From UBA1431 sp049324235 (lineage in GTDB: Bacteria > Bacillota > Clostridia > Christensenellales > UBA1431), in contig JBMOLJ010000109.1 of assembly GCA_049324235.1 (NCBI GenBank), positions 1 to 31,692 of the forward strand: a stretch of DNA of 31,692 bases, given 5' to 3'. The translations under genes and the position numbers were made by a program. The notes under the pieces are model-generated. The model was given only the letters and a program-made list of their open reading frames with translations. It was not told the DNA's origin and did no database searches. This document shows positions 1 through 7,632 of this stretch, piece after piece (positions within the stretch are counted from its first letter, which is position 1; each line of letters begins with the position of its first letter).

Positions 1-35
1 TCATGGTGCAGTTGGGCGCGTTGCACCGGACATGA

Positions 36-124
36 GGAGAGATGTCCGAGTGGTTTATGGAGCTGGTCTTGAAAACCAGTGATGCCGAAAGGCACCGGGG
101 GTTCGAATCCCTCTCTCTCCGCCA
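36..124 (+). tRNA. tRNA-Ser (anticodon UGA)
   Basis: A complete cloverleaf can be read. The acceptor stem GGAGAGA (36-42) pairs with TCTCTCC (114-120), followed by a G discriminator and an encoded CCA (122-124). The anticodon stem is CTGGT/ACCAG around loop CTTGAAA, which gives anticodon TGA. A long variable arm (gatgccgaaaggcacc) marks it as a class II tRNA, as expected for serine. The T-arm carries GTTCGAATC. Confidence 0.96.
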
Positions 125-131
125 GCGGAAA

Positions 132-154
132 AAACCGGCGCTTACCGCCGGTTT
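132..154 (+). other. Hairpin between the two tRNA genes
   Basis: A perfect 9-bp stem, AAACCGGCG / CGCCGGTTT, closes a 5-base loop (cttac) in the 37-base spacer between the two tRNAs. Only a few T residues follow it (gtttatattg), so it could be a weak terminator for the first tRNA or a processing signal in a joint precursor. The sequence alone does not decide this. Confidence 0.5.
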
Positions 155-161
155 ATATTGT

Positions 162-253
162 GGAGAAGTACCCAAGAGGCTGAAGGGGCGCCCCTGCTAA
201 GGGTGTAGGTCGTGAATAGCGGCGCGAGGGTTCAAATCCCTCCTTCTCCGCCA
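162..253 (+). tRNA. tRNA-Ser (anticodon GCU)
   Basis: The acceptor stem GGAGAAG (162-168) pairs with CTTCTCC (243-249), followed by a G discriminator and an encoded CCA (251-253). The anticodon stem CGCCC/GGGTG (one G-U pair) holds loop CTGCTAA, which gives anticodon GCT. The long variable arm is typical of tRNA-Ser. It follows the UGA serine isoacceptor after 37 bases and is probably co-transcribed with it. Confidence 0.96.
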
Positions 254-257
254 GCGT

Positions 258-278
258 AACACCAATTTTTTGGTGTTT
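258..278 (+). terminator. Probable terminator hairpin after the tRNA genes
   Basis: An 8-bp stem, AACACCAA / TTGGTGTT, has a TTTT loop and starts 4 bases after the CCA end of tRNA-Ser(GCU). The downstream T-tract is short (TTTCATT) and the stem is AT-rich, so it may work together with the next hairpin (292-330). Confidence 0.5.
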
Positions 279-291
279 CATTCAGGGAAAG

Positions 292-336
292 CATCGCAGA
301 ATCATCTTGCTTGGTGGACTGCGATGTTTTCATTTT
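292..336 (+). terminator. Candidate intrinsic terminator
   Basis: An inverted repeat, CATCGCAG (292-299) / CTGCGATG (319-326), has a 19-base loop and is followed directly by TTTTCATTTT. This is a plausible plus-strand terminator for the tRNA unit. The long loop lowers confidence. The rest of 254-479 holds no gene I can support. Confidence 0.4.
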
Positions 337-479
337 ACCTGCAATGAACGGCTCGTCTTTGGCTTTGACTTTGGCGGACAGCGATCCTCCCCCATTCAGG
401 GGAGAAGCTCCCTCAGACATAACCATTACCGCTTTTGATATGGATGGCTTTGGAAGTATTATCGTTGGTTTACAGAATA

Positions 480-488
480 TGGTATAAT
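480..488 (+). promoter_or_regulatory. Extended -10 promoter for the esterase gene
   Basis: TGGTATAAT at 480-488 is a perfect -10 hexamer (483-488) with the TGn extension. No good -35 hexamer lies at the proper distance, which is tolerated for extended -10 promoters. Transcription would start near 495, about 70 bases before the esterase ATG at 564. Confidence 0.6.
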
Positions 489-563
489 AAAAATACAATT
501 GCTTTACTATTTGGCCGTTTACATGATAACTATGGTAAAAGTTGCTTGGGCCGGAGAACAATC

Positions 564-1499
564 ATGCATAAATCCGAAAAAATAAGCGGGTGGCTGATTT
601 CCGCCAACTTGAAGCCTTCAATCCGTGCCAGATTATTTGGCCTGGTAAAGATGGGCATTGATTTGGATGACTATAAAAAAATGCGCAAAAAGATGGAAGC
701 ATTCGACCGGATGAAAATACCCGCGGGCATTACGGTGAAGGAGAGCCTTATCAAGAATGCGCATGTCCAGCACATTATTCCCAAAGCGGGAGTCAGGGAG
801 GATAAGGTTGTTCTCTGTTTGCATGGAGGCGGATTTGTTTTGGGAGGCCGCGCGTACAGCCGCATGTCCGGCATCGCTATAGCGAAATCGACACAGTGCA
901 CTACGGTTGCGGTCGATTATAGGTTAGCGCCTGAACATCCGTTTCCTGCTGCGCTCGATGACGCACTGGATACATATCTTGAGCTCATAAAACAGGGAAT
1001 AAGGCCTGAGGACATCGTTTTATACGGTGTGTCCGCGGGCGGAGGCATATGCCTTTCCATGTGCCATAAGCTCAAGGAACTCGGCTTTGGTCTCCCTTCC
1101 GCAATCGTGGCGCTGTCTCCGCCAACGGATTTTTCGGGTTCGGGGGAGAGCAGGAAAACCATGCTTGGGAAAGACCCTTTGTTTTCCAAAAACGGTTTGG
1201 GGAATGTAGCAAAGCTGCTGGTAGGGGACCATGACCCCAATGACCCGTACCTATCTCCGGCCTTTGGCGATTTTTCGGGTTTTCCGCCTATCCGCATCTA
1301 CGTGGGCGAAAGGGAACTGTTGCTTTCCGATTCTCTGATGGTCGGCGAGAGGGCGTATGCCCAGGGCGTGGACGTCGAAGTTCAGGTCTGGAAAGGGATG
1401 TTTCACGCTTTTCCGATCATGGGCCGGCTGCTGCCTGAAAGCAGGCGTGCAATGAATGAAATCTCCCGTTATATCCGCAGCCGGCTATCAGCGGAGTAG
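564..1499 (+). CDS. Alpha/beta-hydrolase esterase (hormone-sensitive-lipase family)
   Basis: A 311-residue cytosolic carboxylic-ester hydrolase of the HSL (family IV) type. Visible landmarks are the oxyanion-hole motif HGGGF (87-91), DYRLAPEHPFPAALDD (118-133), the nucleophile elbow GVSAGG with Ser157, and the C-terminal His281 (in MFHAFP). The acid residue lies in GERELLLSDS (248-257), where Glu251 stands at the usual Asp position, as in some family members. I chose the ATG at 564 because GGAG lies 7 bases upstream and the extended -10 promoter lies inside the longer open frame starting at 435. The gene converges on the ABC permease gene with only 15 bases between stop codons and no visible terminator. 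The substrate is unknown; short acyl esters are typical for the family. Confidence 0.9.
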   Translation: MHKSEKISGWLISANLKPSIRARLFGLVKMGIDLDDYKKMRKKMEAFDRMKIPAGITVKESLIKNAHVQHIIPKAGVREDKVVLCLHGGGFVLGGRAYSRMSGIAIAKSTQCTTVAVDYRLAPEHPFPAALDDALDTYLELIKQGIRPEDIVLYGVSAGGGICLSMCHKLKELGFGLPSAIVALSPPTDFSGSGESRKTMLGKDPLFSKNGLGNVAKLLVGDHDPNDPYLSPAFGDFSGFPPIRIYVGERELLLSDSLMVGERAYAQGVDVEVQVWKGMFHAFPIMGRLLPESRRAMNEISRYIRSRLSAE

Positions 1500-1514
1500 C
1501 CCATTCACGGTCAA

Positions 1515-4500
1515 TTATTCCACGGACTTAAGCGAATCCACCATGCTTATACTCTTTAGCCGGAAGTACATTGCAAAATTCACAAGAAGCGTGAATGCAA
1601 AGGTGATAATCACACTGTAGAGGTAGCTCATCGGAAGGATGTTTTTTCCGTACATCACAATGTCTACTTCAGCCGCCTGCACTACCAGCCCGTGCAGGAC
1701 GATACCCAGGCCGAGTCCGAGTATTACCCCGATGATTGTAAGCACCAGATTCTCGCGGTACACAAAGTTGGACACTTCTTTATTATTAAACCCCAGAACC
1801 TTCATCGTTGCCAGTTCCCGCTGCCGCTCGCAGATATTGATGTTGGTAAGATTGTATACCACAACAAACGCCAGGCATCCAGCTGATAAAATGAGGACGA
1901 GCACAACGGTATTCAGGCTCTTGAGCGAATCCTGGAAATCCTCGCTTACCCCGGTCGTAAAGTTTACAGAGAGTATGTTATCTTTCTGAAGCCATGCAGA
2001 GGCAAGCGCTTTTTCCGTTGAATCGTCCGGAGCCTTCATTTTGCCGATTACGGCATTGTACGCGGGTGCAGTTGCGAACGCTTCCTGATACAGCTTTGGC
2101 GACATATACACGTAATGGTAAATATAGTTTTCCGCAACGTCGCTGATCTTCAATCTTACAGTGGTCTCTTCTTTCTTTAACAGGAATGTATCGCCGGCGG
2201 ATACGCCGAGCATATTTGCAAGCTTTTCCGTAATAATAACACCGTCGTCGGATAACCTGACGGGTTTTTGATCCGTCATGTGGCGAAGCGTGATATATTC
2301 GGGGAGTCTGGAGGCGTCCTCCGGGACAAGAAGGCGGATTTCAACCTTCCGGTCGCCTTTTTTGGCGTCCATCACTTTTTGCCGGGTCAGCAGCGCGCTT
2401 TGTATAGCCGGATCAGCGGCCAGATCAGCTTTTAAAGAGCCGGCATCCGTTCCGTTGACTTCATCCTTGAGCCCGATCACCGTATCGTACGCGTACAGCT
2501 GGTCGAACTGCACGGGTACAATGACGGAAATCGAATCCTTCAGGCCGAAACCGGAAAGCATAAGCGCAGTGCAGCCGGCGATACCCAACACCGCCATGAA
2601 GAACCTGGCCTTATAGCGCAGAATGTTCCTTGCGGTTACTTTTGAAATAAACCCCATGCGCGACCAGATGAAACGGATGCGCTCCAGGAAAATTCTTCTC
2701 CCCGATTTGGGGGGCTTGGGGCGCATCAGTACCGAAGTGTGGCTCATAAGCGCGTTATAACAGGCGCCCAGCGCAACCGTTACCGTGCAAAGGATAGCAA
2801 CAAGGGCCGAGATCAGGGCATACACCCATTGAAATGTGATGCTCAGCGCGGGCAGGCAGTACATGATATCGTAGGCATTGTATATTACGGTAGGGAACAG
2901 CCAGAAACCCACGGCACAGCCAGTCACGCTGCCAAGAAGGCTGGCGAGCGCGGCGTAAACAAAATACTTGCACGCAATGGCGAATTTGCTGTATCCCATT
3001 GCCTTGAGCGTTCCGATCTGCATACGCTGTTCGTCTACCATGCGGTTCATGGTGGTCAGGCAGACCATGGCGGCTACCATAAGAAAGAATACCGGGAAAA
3101 CTGTAGCCACCGCATCGATGCGGTTCGCGTTATCCTCAAATCCAGAGTATCCCGGGTTGCTCTTGCGGCTTTGGACATACCACTTGGGCTTTTGCAGAGC
3201 CTCAAGCTCTTCTTCGGCATCTAAAATTTTCGCTCTTGCGTCCTCAATTTCCTTTTCGGCGTCAAGTTTGTTCTGATTGTACTGGTTTTTGCCCTGCTGA
3301 AGATCTGCCTTGGCAGCATTAATTTCCTTCTGAGCGTTTATCTTGGCCCGATTGTAGTCGATTTCGGCCTGGGCCAGCTCCTGCTTGGACTTATTGATGT
3401 CTGCGCGTGCGGCATTCAATTCATTCTGTCCGTCGGTTTTCGCCCGATTCAGTTCCGCTTCGCTCTGGTCAAGCTGCGCTTTCGATGCATCCAGCTGCGC
3501 CTTGGCCTGGGCCAACTGCCGTTCTGCGGCGGCCAGCTCCGCCTTCTTTTGCGCGAGCTGCGCTTCTCCGTCCGCATGCTGCTTTTTCATCGCTGCGAGC
3601 TGTGTTTTCATGGAAACCAGGTTCGGGTCATCGGGAGGAACGCCGTTGTCCTCCATTATCCGTATGGCGGCCTCGAGCGCGTTGATCTGCTGCTGCAGAT
3701 CGTCAAGGTCCTGCTGAGCGCTCGCTATTTCTTTATCCGCTTGCGCTTTGGTTTTCTGGAATTCGGCATACTGCTTATCATAGTTGGCCTTTTGGGTGGC
3801 ATACTCTTTTTTACCGGCTGCAAGTTCGGCTTCGGATTTTGCTATTTTATTATTGTATTCTTGTTCGGACTTGGCCAGTTTGGCCTCGGCTGCCGCAATA
3901 TCTTTTTTGCCCCTGTCGATTTCAGCACGGGCATTCGAAAGCTTCCTTGCCGAATCCGCCTCTGCATCCTGGACGCTTCGTTCGCCGCTTTCTATCTCCT
4001 CAAGCGCCTTTCCCAGCTTTTCGTCCTTCTCCTTTTCTGCGTCGGCAAGCTCTGCCTTGGCATCGTTAATATCCTTGGCGGCATCGTCTGTGATCTGGTT
4101 GTAACGGGCATCGGCACGCTCAAGCCCCAGCTCCTCCATCTTCTTGACAAACCGGTTTACCTCATCAGTATAATAAGCGTCGAAGGCAGAGGCATCCTTG
4201 AGTCCTTTAACACTCAGATAAACATCCGTGAATACGGAAAAGGAAAAGTCATCACGGGGGATCATCATGTAATAGCCGATGGATCCGTCGCCAATGTTGC
4301 TAGAGCCCCGCTCAATCGCGATATACTGCGGTGAATCCACAAAACCGACCACCGTATAGACGTTTTTTTTCAGGGAATCCGAAAGCGGTTTGTCTCCCGC
4401 TTCCGTTTCAAATGTAATGGTATCACCAATCTTGAATTGATAGGGCTTTTGGTCGCTGTTCTGCTCCACGACGCACTCGCCGGATTTCTCCGGCAATCTG

Positions 4501-4886
4501 CCGGAGATCAGCACCGGATTGTTCAGTGTTTCCCCGACGCTGTCCCTTTTATCCGGCAGAGCCAGCACCTTAACGACAACGCTGGTTCCGTCCCGTTTCA
4601 TAATCGCATCCGTTGAATACGAGGGCATTATGCTGTCAAAGCCTTCCTGAGCCTTGATTGCACGCATATCCTCTTCATCGAATCCCATGGTCGACAGGAG
4701 GTGGACATCCATTAACCTGGTTTCATCAAAATATTTATCAGCGGTAAGCTTCATATCGGGGGCGGTGGATTTAACGCCCATGAAAAAACCGACACCCAGG
4801 GCAACGATTACTACTAAAGATAAAAAACGGTTCAGGGTACGGATTATTTCTCTTAGCGTATCCTTTATCAGCGCACTGCTGTACAT
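1515..4886 (-). CDS. ABC transporter permease, FtsX/MacB type, with a large coiled-coil hairpin
   Basis: A 1123-residue membrane subunit. Residues 20-40 form a first transmembrane helix, followed by an extracytoplasmic MacB-like domain to about residue 260. Residues 266-566 are a continuous Ala/Lys/Glu/Gln-rich coiled coil broken once at 413-424 (DNGVPPDDP), so it probably folds back as an antiparallel hairpin. A first FtsX-like membrane domain starts near 590 and contains the typical GTLKAMGYS coupling segment. A second core and FtsX domain fill the C-terminal part, which contains ELATMKVLGF. The ATG at 4886 is preceded by AGGGAAGGGA. The gene lies 33 bases after the ATPase gene and ends the operon. 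Family members export substrates or transmit mechanical signals rather than import. The cargo is inferred to be the product of the upstream condensation/ligase/ACP genes. Confidence 0.9.
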   Translation of the reverse strand: MYSSALIKDTLREIIRTLNRFLSLVVIVALGVGFFMGVKSTAPDMKLTADKYFDETRLMDVHLLSTMGFDEEDMRAIKAQEGFDSIMPSYSTDAIMKRDGTSVVVKVLALPDKRDSVGETLNNPVLISGRLPEKSGECVVEQNSDQKPYQFKIGDTITFETEAGDKPLSDSLKKNVYTVVGFVDSPQYIAIERGSSNIGDGSIGYYMMIPRDDFSFSVFTDVYLSVKGLKDASAFDAYYTDEVNRFVKKMEELGLERADARYNQITDDAAKDINDAKAELADAEKEKDEKLGKALEEIESGERSVQDAEADSARKLSNARAEIDRGKKDIAAAEAKLAKSEQEYNNKIAKSEAELAAGKKEYATQKANYDKQYAEFQKTKAQADKEIASAQQDLDDLQQQINALEAAIRIMEDNGVPPDDPNLVSMKTQLAAMKKQHADGEAQLAQKKAELAAAERQLAQAKAQLDASKAQLDQSEAELNRAKTDGQNELNAARADINKSKQELAQAEIDYNRAKINAQKEINAAKADLQQGKNQYNQNKLDAEKEIEDARAKILDAEEELEALQKPKWYVQSRKSNPGYSGFEDNANRIDAVATVFPVFFLMVAAMVCLTTMNRMVDEQRMQIGTLKAMGYSKFAIACKYFVYAALASLLGSVTGCAVGFWLFPTVIYNAYDIMYCLPALSITFQWVYALISALVAILCTVTVALGACYNALMSHTSVLMRPKPPKSGRRIFLERIRFIWSRMGFISKVTARNILRYKARFFMAVLGIAGCTALMLSGFGLKDSISVIVPVQFDQLYAYDTVIGLKDEVNGTDAGSLKADLAADPAIQSALLTRQKVMDAKKGDRKVEIRLLVPEDASRLPEYITLRHMTDQKPVRLSDDGVIITEKLANMLGVSAGDTFLLKKEETTVRLKISDVAENYIYHYVYMSPKLYQEAFATAPAYNAVIGKMKAPDDSTEKALASAWLQKDNILSVNFTTGVSEDFQDSLKSLNTVVLVLILSAGCLAFVVVYNLTNINICERQRELATMKVLGFNNKEVSNFVYRENLVLTIIGVILGLGLGIVLHGLVVQAAEVDIVMYGKNILPMSYLYSVIITFAFTLLVNFAMYFRLKSISMVDSLKSVE

Positions 4887-4919
4887 GTCTGTCCCTTCCC
4901 TTTGTGTTTTTGAACGGAA

Positions 4920-5624
4920 CTACCACTCGATGGACGCAACAGGTGCGGGTGTCTCGTTGACCTGTACATCTGTTACCTTGCCGCTGCGCATTTTAATCAC
5001 GCGGTTCGCGACAGGGGTAATGGCCTGGTTATGCGTGATGAGCACAATTGTCATGCCGTCGTGCGCACACTGGTCGTAAAGGAGCTGCAGCACGCTTTTG
5101 CCGGTGGCTGAGTCCAGTGCGCCCGTAGGCTCATCGCAAAGAAGCAGTTTGGGGTTTTTGGCCAATGCCCGTGCGATGGCCACGCGTTGCTGTTCTCCCC
5201 CCGAAAGCTGTGAAGGGAAATTGTTCATCCTGTCCTTCAGTCCTACGATCTCAAGCGCCCTATCCGGGGGCATTGGGTTCTTGCATATCTGCGTGGCAAG
5301 TTCAACATTCTCAAAGGCGGTCAGGTTATTAACGAGATTGTAGAATTGGAATACAAAACCGATATCATAGCGGCGATAGTAAACCAGTTCGCGCAGGGAC
5401 AAGCCGCTCACGACCTTATCGCCCACGATCACTTCACCCTCGTCGCACTTGTCCATGCCTCCCAGTATGTTTAAAACCGTTGTTTTCCCCGCTCCGCTCG
5501 GCCCGATAACAACCGCGAAATCCCCCTTGGCCACATGGAACGAGACGCCGTCGGCCGCCGTGATTTCTACCTCGCCCATTAAATACCGTTTAGTAACATT
5601 ATTGAATTGCACATACTCGCCCAT
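4920..5624 (-). CDS. ABC transporter ATP-binding protein (MacB/LolD-like)
   Basis: A 234-residue nucleotide-binding subunit. It has Walker A GPSGAGKT (41-48), a Q-loop (Gln93), the signature LSGGEQQR (140-147), Walker B LLLCDEPTGALD (160-171) and the H-loop His198. The sequence pattern is that of the LolD/MacB/FtsE group, which partners with FtsX-type permeases such as the one encoded next. The ATG at 5624 has GGAGG 7 bases upstream. A longer frame reaches 5663 but has no ribosome binding site there. It lies 54 bases downstream of the acyl carrier protein gene in the same orientation. Confidence 0.94.
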   Translation of the reverse strand: MGEYVQFNNVTKRYLMGEVEITAADGVSFHVAKGDFAVVIGPSGAGKTTVLNILGGMDKCDEGEVIVGDKVVSGLSLRELVYYRRYDIGFVFQFYNLVNNLTAFENVELATQICKNPMPPDRALEIVGLKDRMNNFPSQLSGGEQQRVAIARALAKNPKLLLCDEPTGALDSATGKSVLQLLYDQCAHDGMTIVLITHNQAITPVANRVIKMRSGKVTDVQVNETPAPVASIEW

Positions 5625-5678
5625 TCCTGCGCCTCCGTTTCCAGCCTGGCAAAACAAATGCATGAATTATATATGGAT

Positions 5679-5912
5679 TCAAGATTTTTTGGAAACCGCG
5701 TTTTCCAGATACGCAAGCGTGTCCGCAACCGTTTCCAGCAGGTGTATGTCCCTGTCAGGGATCACGATGGACAGCTCCTGCTCAAACCTTGCGACAATGT
5801 TCATGAATTCATAGGAATTGATTCCAAGGTCTCTCAGGCTGGAATCCGGCGTAATATCTCCGGGATCGATCTCTACGTATTCCATAATGATTTCCTTAAT
5901 TCTCTCTAGCAT
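5679..5912 (-). CDS. Acyl carrier protein (phosphopantetheine-binding)
   Basis: A 77-residue stand-alone carrier protein. The attachment site is Ser33 in DLGINSYEFM, the counterpart of the usual DSL motif; here the residue after Ser is Tyr. It would carry an acyl chain as a thioester on 4'-phosphopantetheine. The ATG at 5912 has GGGGAGG 9 bases upstream. The reading frame overlaps the end of the acyl-CoA synthetase gene by 17 bases, which implies translational coupling and a shared function. No phosphopantetheinyl transferase is encoded in the window, so a housekeeping enzyme must activate it. The unusual motif and the context suggest a dedicated secondary-metabolism ACP rather than the fatty-acid-synthesis AcpP. 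Confidence 0.9.
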   Translation of the reverse strand: MLERIKEIIMEYVEIDPGDITPDSSLRDLGINSYEFMNIVARFEQELSIVIPDRDIHLLETVADTLAYLENAVSKKS

Positions 5913-7620
5913 AGCCCACAGCCTCCCCAAGCACCATAAATCTTTTTATTTTCTTCGTTGATGTTTTTTCAAAATCATCCATTTGTATACGGACGTTCTG
6001 CACTTGTTTAAACGTCGGAAGACCCCGATTCAGTTTGCGGATTTCCTCGCGGAGTATTTTCTCAAAATCTGAAGGGCAGCCGTTTTCATACTCCATGTCG
6101 GGAACAATAATTGCAGATATACACGGCTCTGCATCATTTTCAGGGCAGGATGCATATACCACAACATCCTTTATGTACGGAGTGCCCGCTTCAAGATACT
6201 CTTCAATTTCCTCGGGCTGGACATTCTTTCCGTTGCTGAGGATAATTGTGTTTTTCTTCCGGCCTGTTATGCGCAGCAAGCCTTCTTCAGGCAGCCGTCC
6301 GACGTCTCCCGTTTTAAACCATTCCCCGTCAAAGACCTTCCGTGTTGCCTCTGCATCCTTGTAATATCCCAGCATCACGTTGTCCCCGGACACAAGGATT
6401 TCCCCTTCGCCGTCTTCGTTCGGCTCATGGATTTTTACCTTGCAGCCGGGTATTACCACGCCCACCGAAGCGTCATCGTAATAATTATTGCGGTTCGCCG
6501 TCACCAGCGGCGCGCATTCCGTAATACCGTAACCGTTGAGTATCTGTATGCCGATTTCCCTGAATCTTGTGACCATCTCCGGCCTGAGCGGAGCTCCCCC
6601 GCTGATAATAAGTTTCAGCCTGCCTCCGAACGCCTCCCGTATTTTTTTGAAAAACAGCCCCCTGACATCGATGCGGACGCGCAGAAGGGCATTGCTCAGC
6701 CTGATCAGGCGCTTAAGCAGCTGTTCACGGCCTGACCTCCGCACGTTCTCCATGATCCTTTTATACATGGTTTCAATGTAGAGCGGGACCAGGACGAGCA
6801 TTTCCGGCTTGAAGAGCCTGAGGTTTTCCGGCAGGTATTTCGGGCTGTCGTTTATGCAGATCTTGACGCCGGCGTACATGGCCGTGAGTATCCCGCAGGA
6901 GCATTCGTACGAGTGATGGACGGGAAGCACAGACAGCGTGACCCTCGGCACCCGGACCGCCCGCATCGCCCCCATTACAACCGTTACGATATTTTTGTGG
7001 CTCAGCATGACGCCTTTGCTCGATCCTGTCGTGCCGGAAGTGTAGAGAATGACGCTCATTACCTCGCGATCTATGGGCGCATCCACAAAGCTGCGGTCGT
7101 TTTGCATGAGCAGATCTTTCCCATGCCGCATGATCTGATGTATGCTTCTAAATGTGCTGTAGCTCTGGTTTTCCTTCATTCCGATGCAGAATCGAAGACC
7201 GGGCACCAGCGGAAGTATGGAAGAAATAACGGGATAGAAAGATTCCGAACAAATAACGGCTGTAGCATCGCTATGCTTCAGAAGCTTCGCAATTTCAAGA
7301 TCCGTAAGCTCCTTATCAATTGGAACAGCAACGTTCTGTCCGTTTACGATCGCAAGGTAGGATATCACCCACTCGTAGCTGTTTTCTCCAATCAATGCGA
7401 TATGGCAGCCGCCCGCCAGCCCAAGCCCGTACAGGCCGGTACCCAGGGCTTCAACATCATCCTTGAGCTGTACATAGCTGATTCCCCTGACCCCGTCCGG
7501 CGTTTTCTGCAAAAACGCATCCCGCTCTCCATATTTCGTGGCGCTGCGGTAAATCAGTTCCCGCAGATCGTTTATTGGTTCACAGGAATGCCATTTATAA
7601 TTGCGCACAGAATACCCCAC
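5896..7620 (-). CDS. AMP-forming acyl-CoA / acyl-ACP synthetase
   Basis: A 574-residue member of the ANL adenylate-forming superfamily, closest in pattern to long-chain fatty acid ligases. Core motifs are YTSGTTGSSKGV (193-204), NGYGITEC (362-369), the TGD motif at 437-439, ITGRKKNTIILSNGKNV (451-467) and the C-terminal catalytic-lysine region KTSTKKIKR (552-560). It probably activates a fatty acid as the adenylate and loads it on the overlapping ACP; CoA as acceptor is also possible. The start is uncertain. The GTG at 7620 has AGGA only 3 bases away. A second in-frame GTG at 7608 has AAAGGTGG 8 bases upstream and may be the true start. It follows the condensation gene by 12 bases. Confidence 0.92.
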   Translation of the reverse strand: MGYSVRNYKWHSCEPINDLRELIYRSATKYGERDAFLQKTPDGVRGISYVQLKDDVEALGTGLYGLGLAGGCHIALIGENSYEWVISYLAIVNGQNVAVPIDKELTDLEIAKLLKHSDATAVICSESFYPVISSILPLVPGLRFCIGMKENQSYSTFRSIHQIMRHGKDLLMQNDRSFVDAPIDREVMSVILYTSGTTGSSKGVMLSHKNIVTVVMGAMRAVRVPRVTLSVLPVHHSYECSCGILTAMYAGVKICINDSPKYLPENLRLFKPEMLVLVPLYIETMYKRIMENVRRSGREQLLKRLIRLSNALLRVRIDVRGLFFKKIREAFGGRLKLIISGGAPLRPEMVTRFREIGIQILNGYGITECAPLVTANRNNYYDDASVGVVIPGCKVKIHEPNEDGEGEILVSGDNVMLGYYKDAEATRKVFDGEWFKTGDVGRLPEEGLLRITGRKKNTIILSNGKNVQPEEIEEYLEAGTPYIKDVVVYASCPENDAEPCISAIIVPDMEYENGCPSDFEKILREEIRKLNRGLPTFKQVQNVRIQMDDFEKTSTKKIKRFMVLGEAVGYAREN

Positions 7621-7632
7621 CTTTCCTAGTGA

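Noticed and set aside
232..561. A 109-codon minus-strand frame overlapping the second tRNA
   Set aside because: It runs into tRNA-Ser(GCU), contains a terminator-like hairpin and the opposing esterase promoter, and has no ribosome binding site. I recognise no protein family.
3189..4091. The repetitive Ala/Lys/Gln-rich stretch of the permease as a DNA repeat or CRISPR-like array
   Set aside because: The periodicity is heptad-like at protein level with varied codons; there are no identical direct repeats or spacers.
2739..4334. Plus-strand frames opposite the ABC permease gene
   Set aside because: They mirror the repetitive coiled-coil codons of the permease and have no ribosome binding sites or family features.
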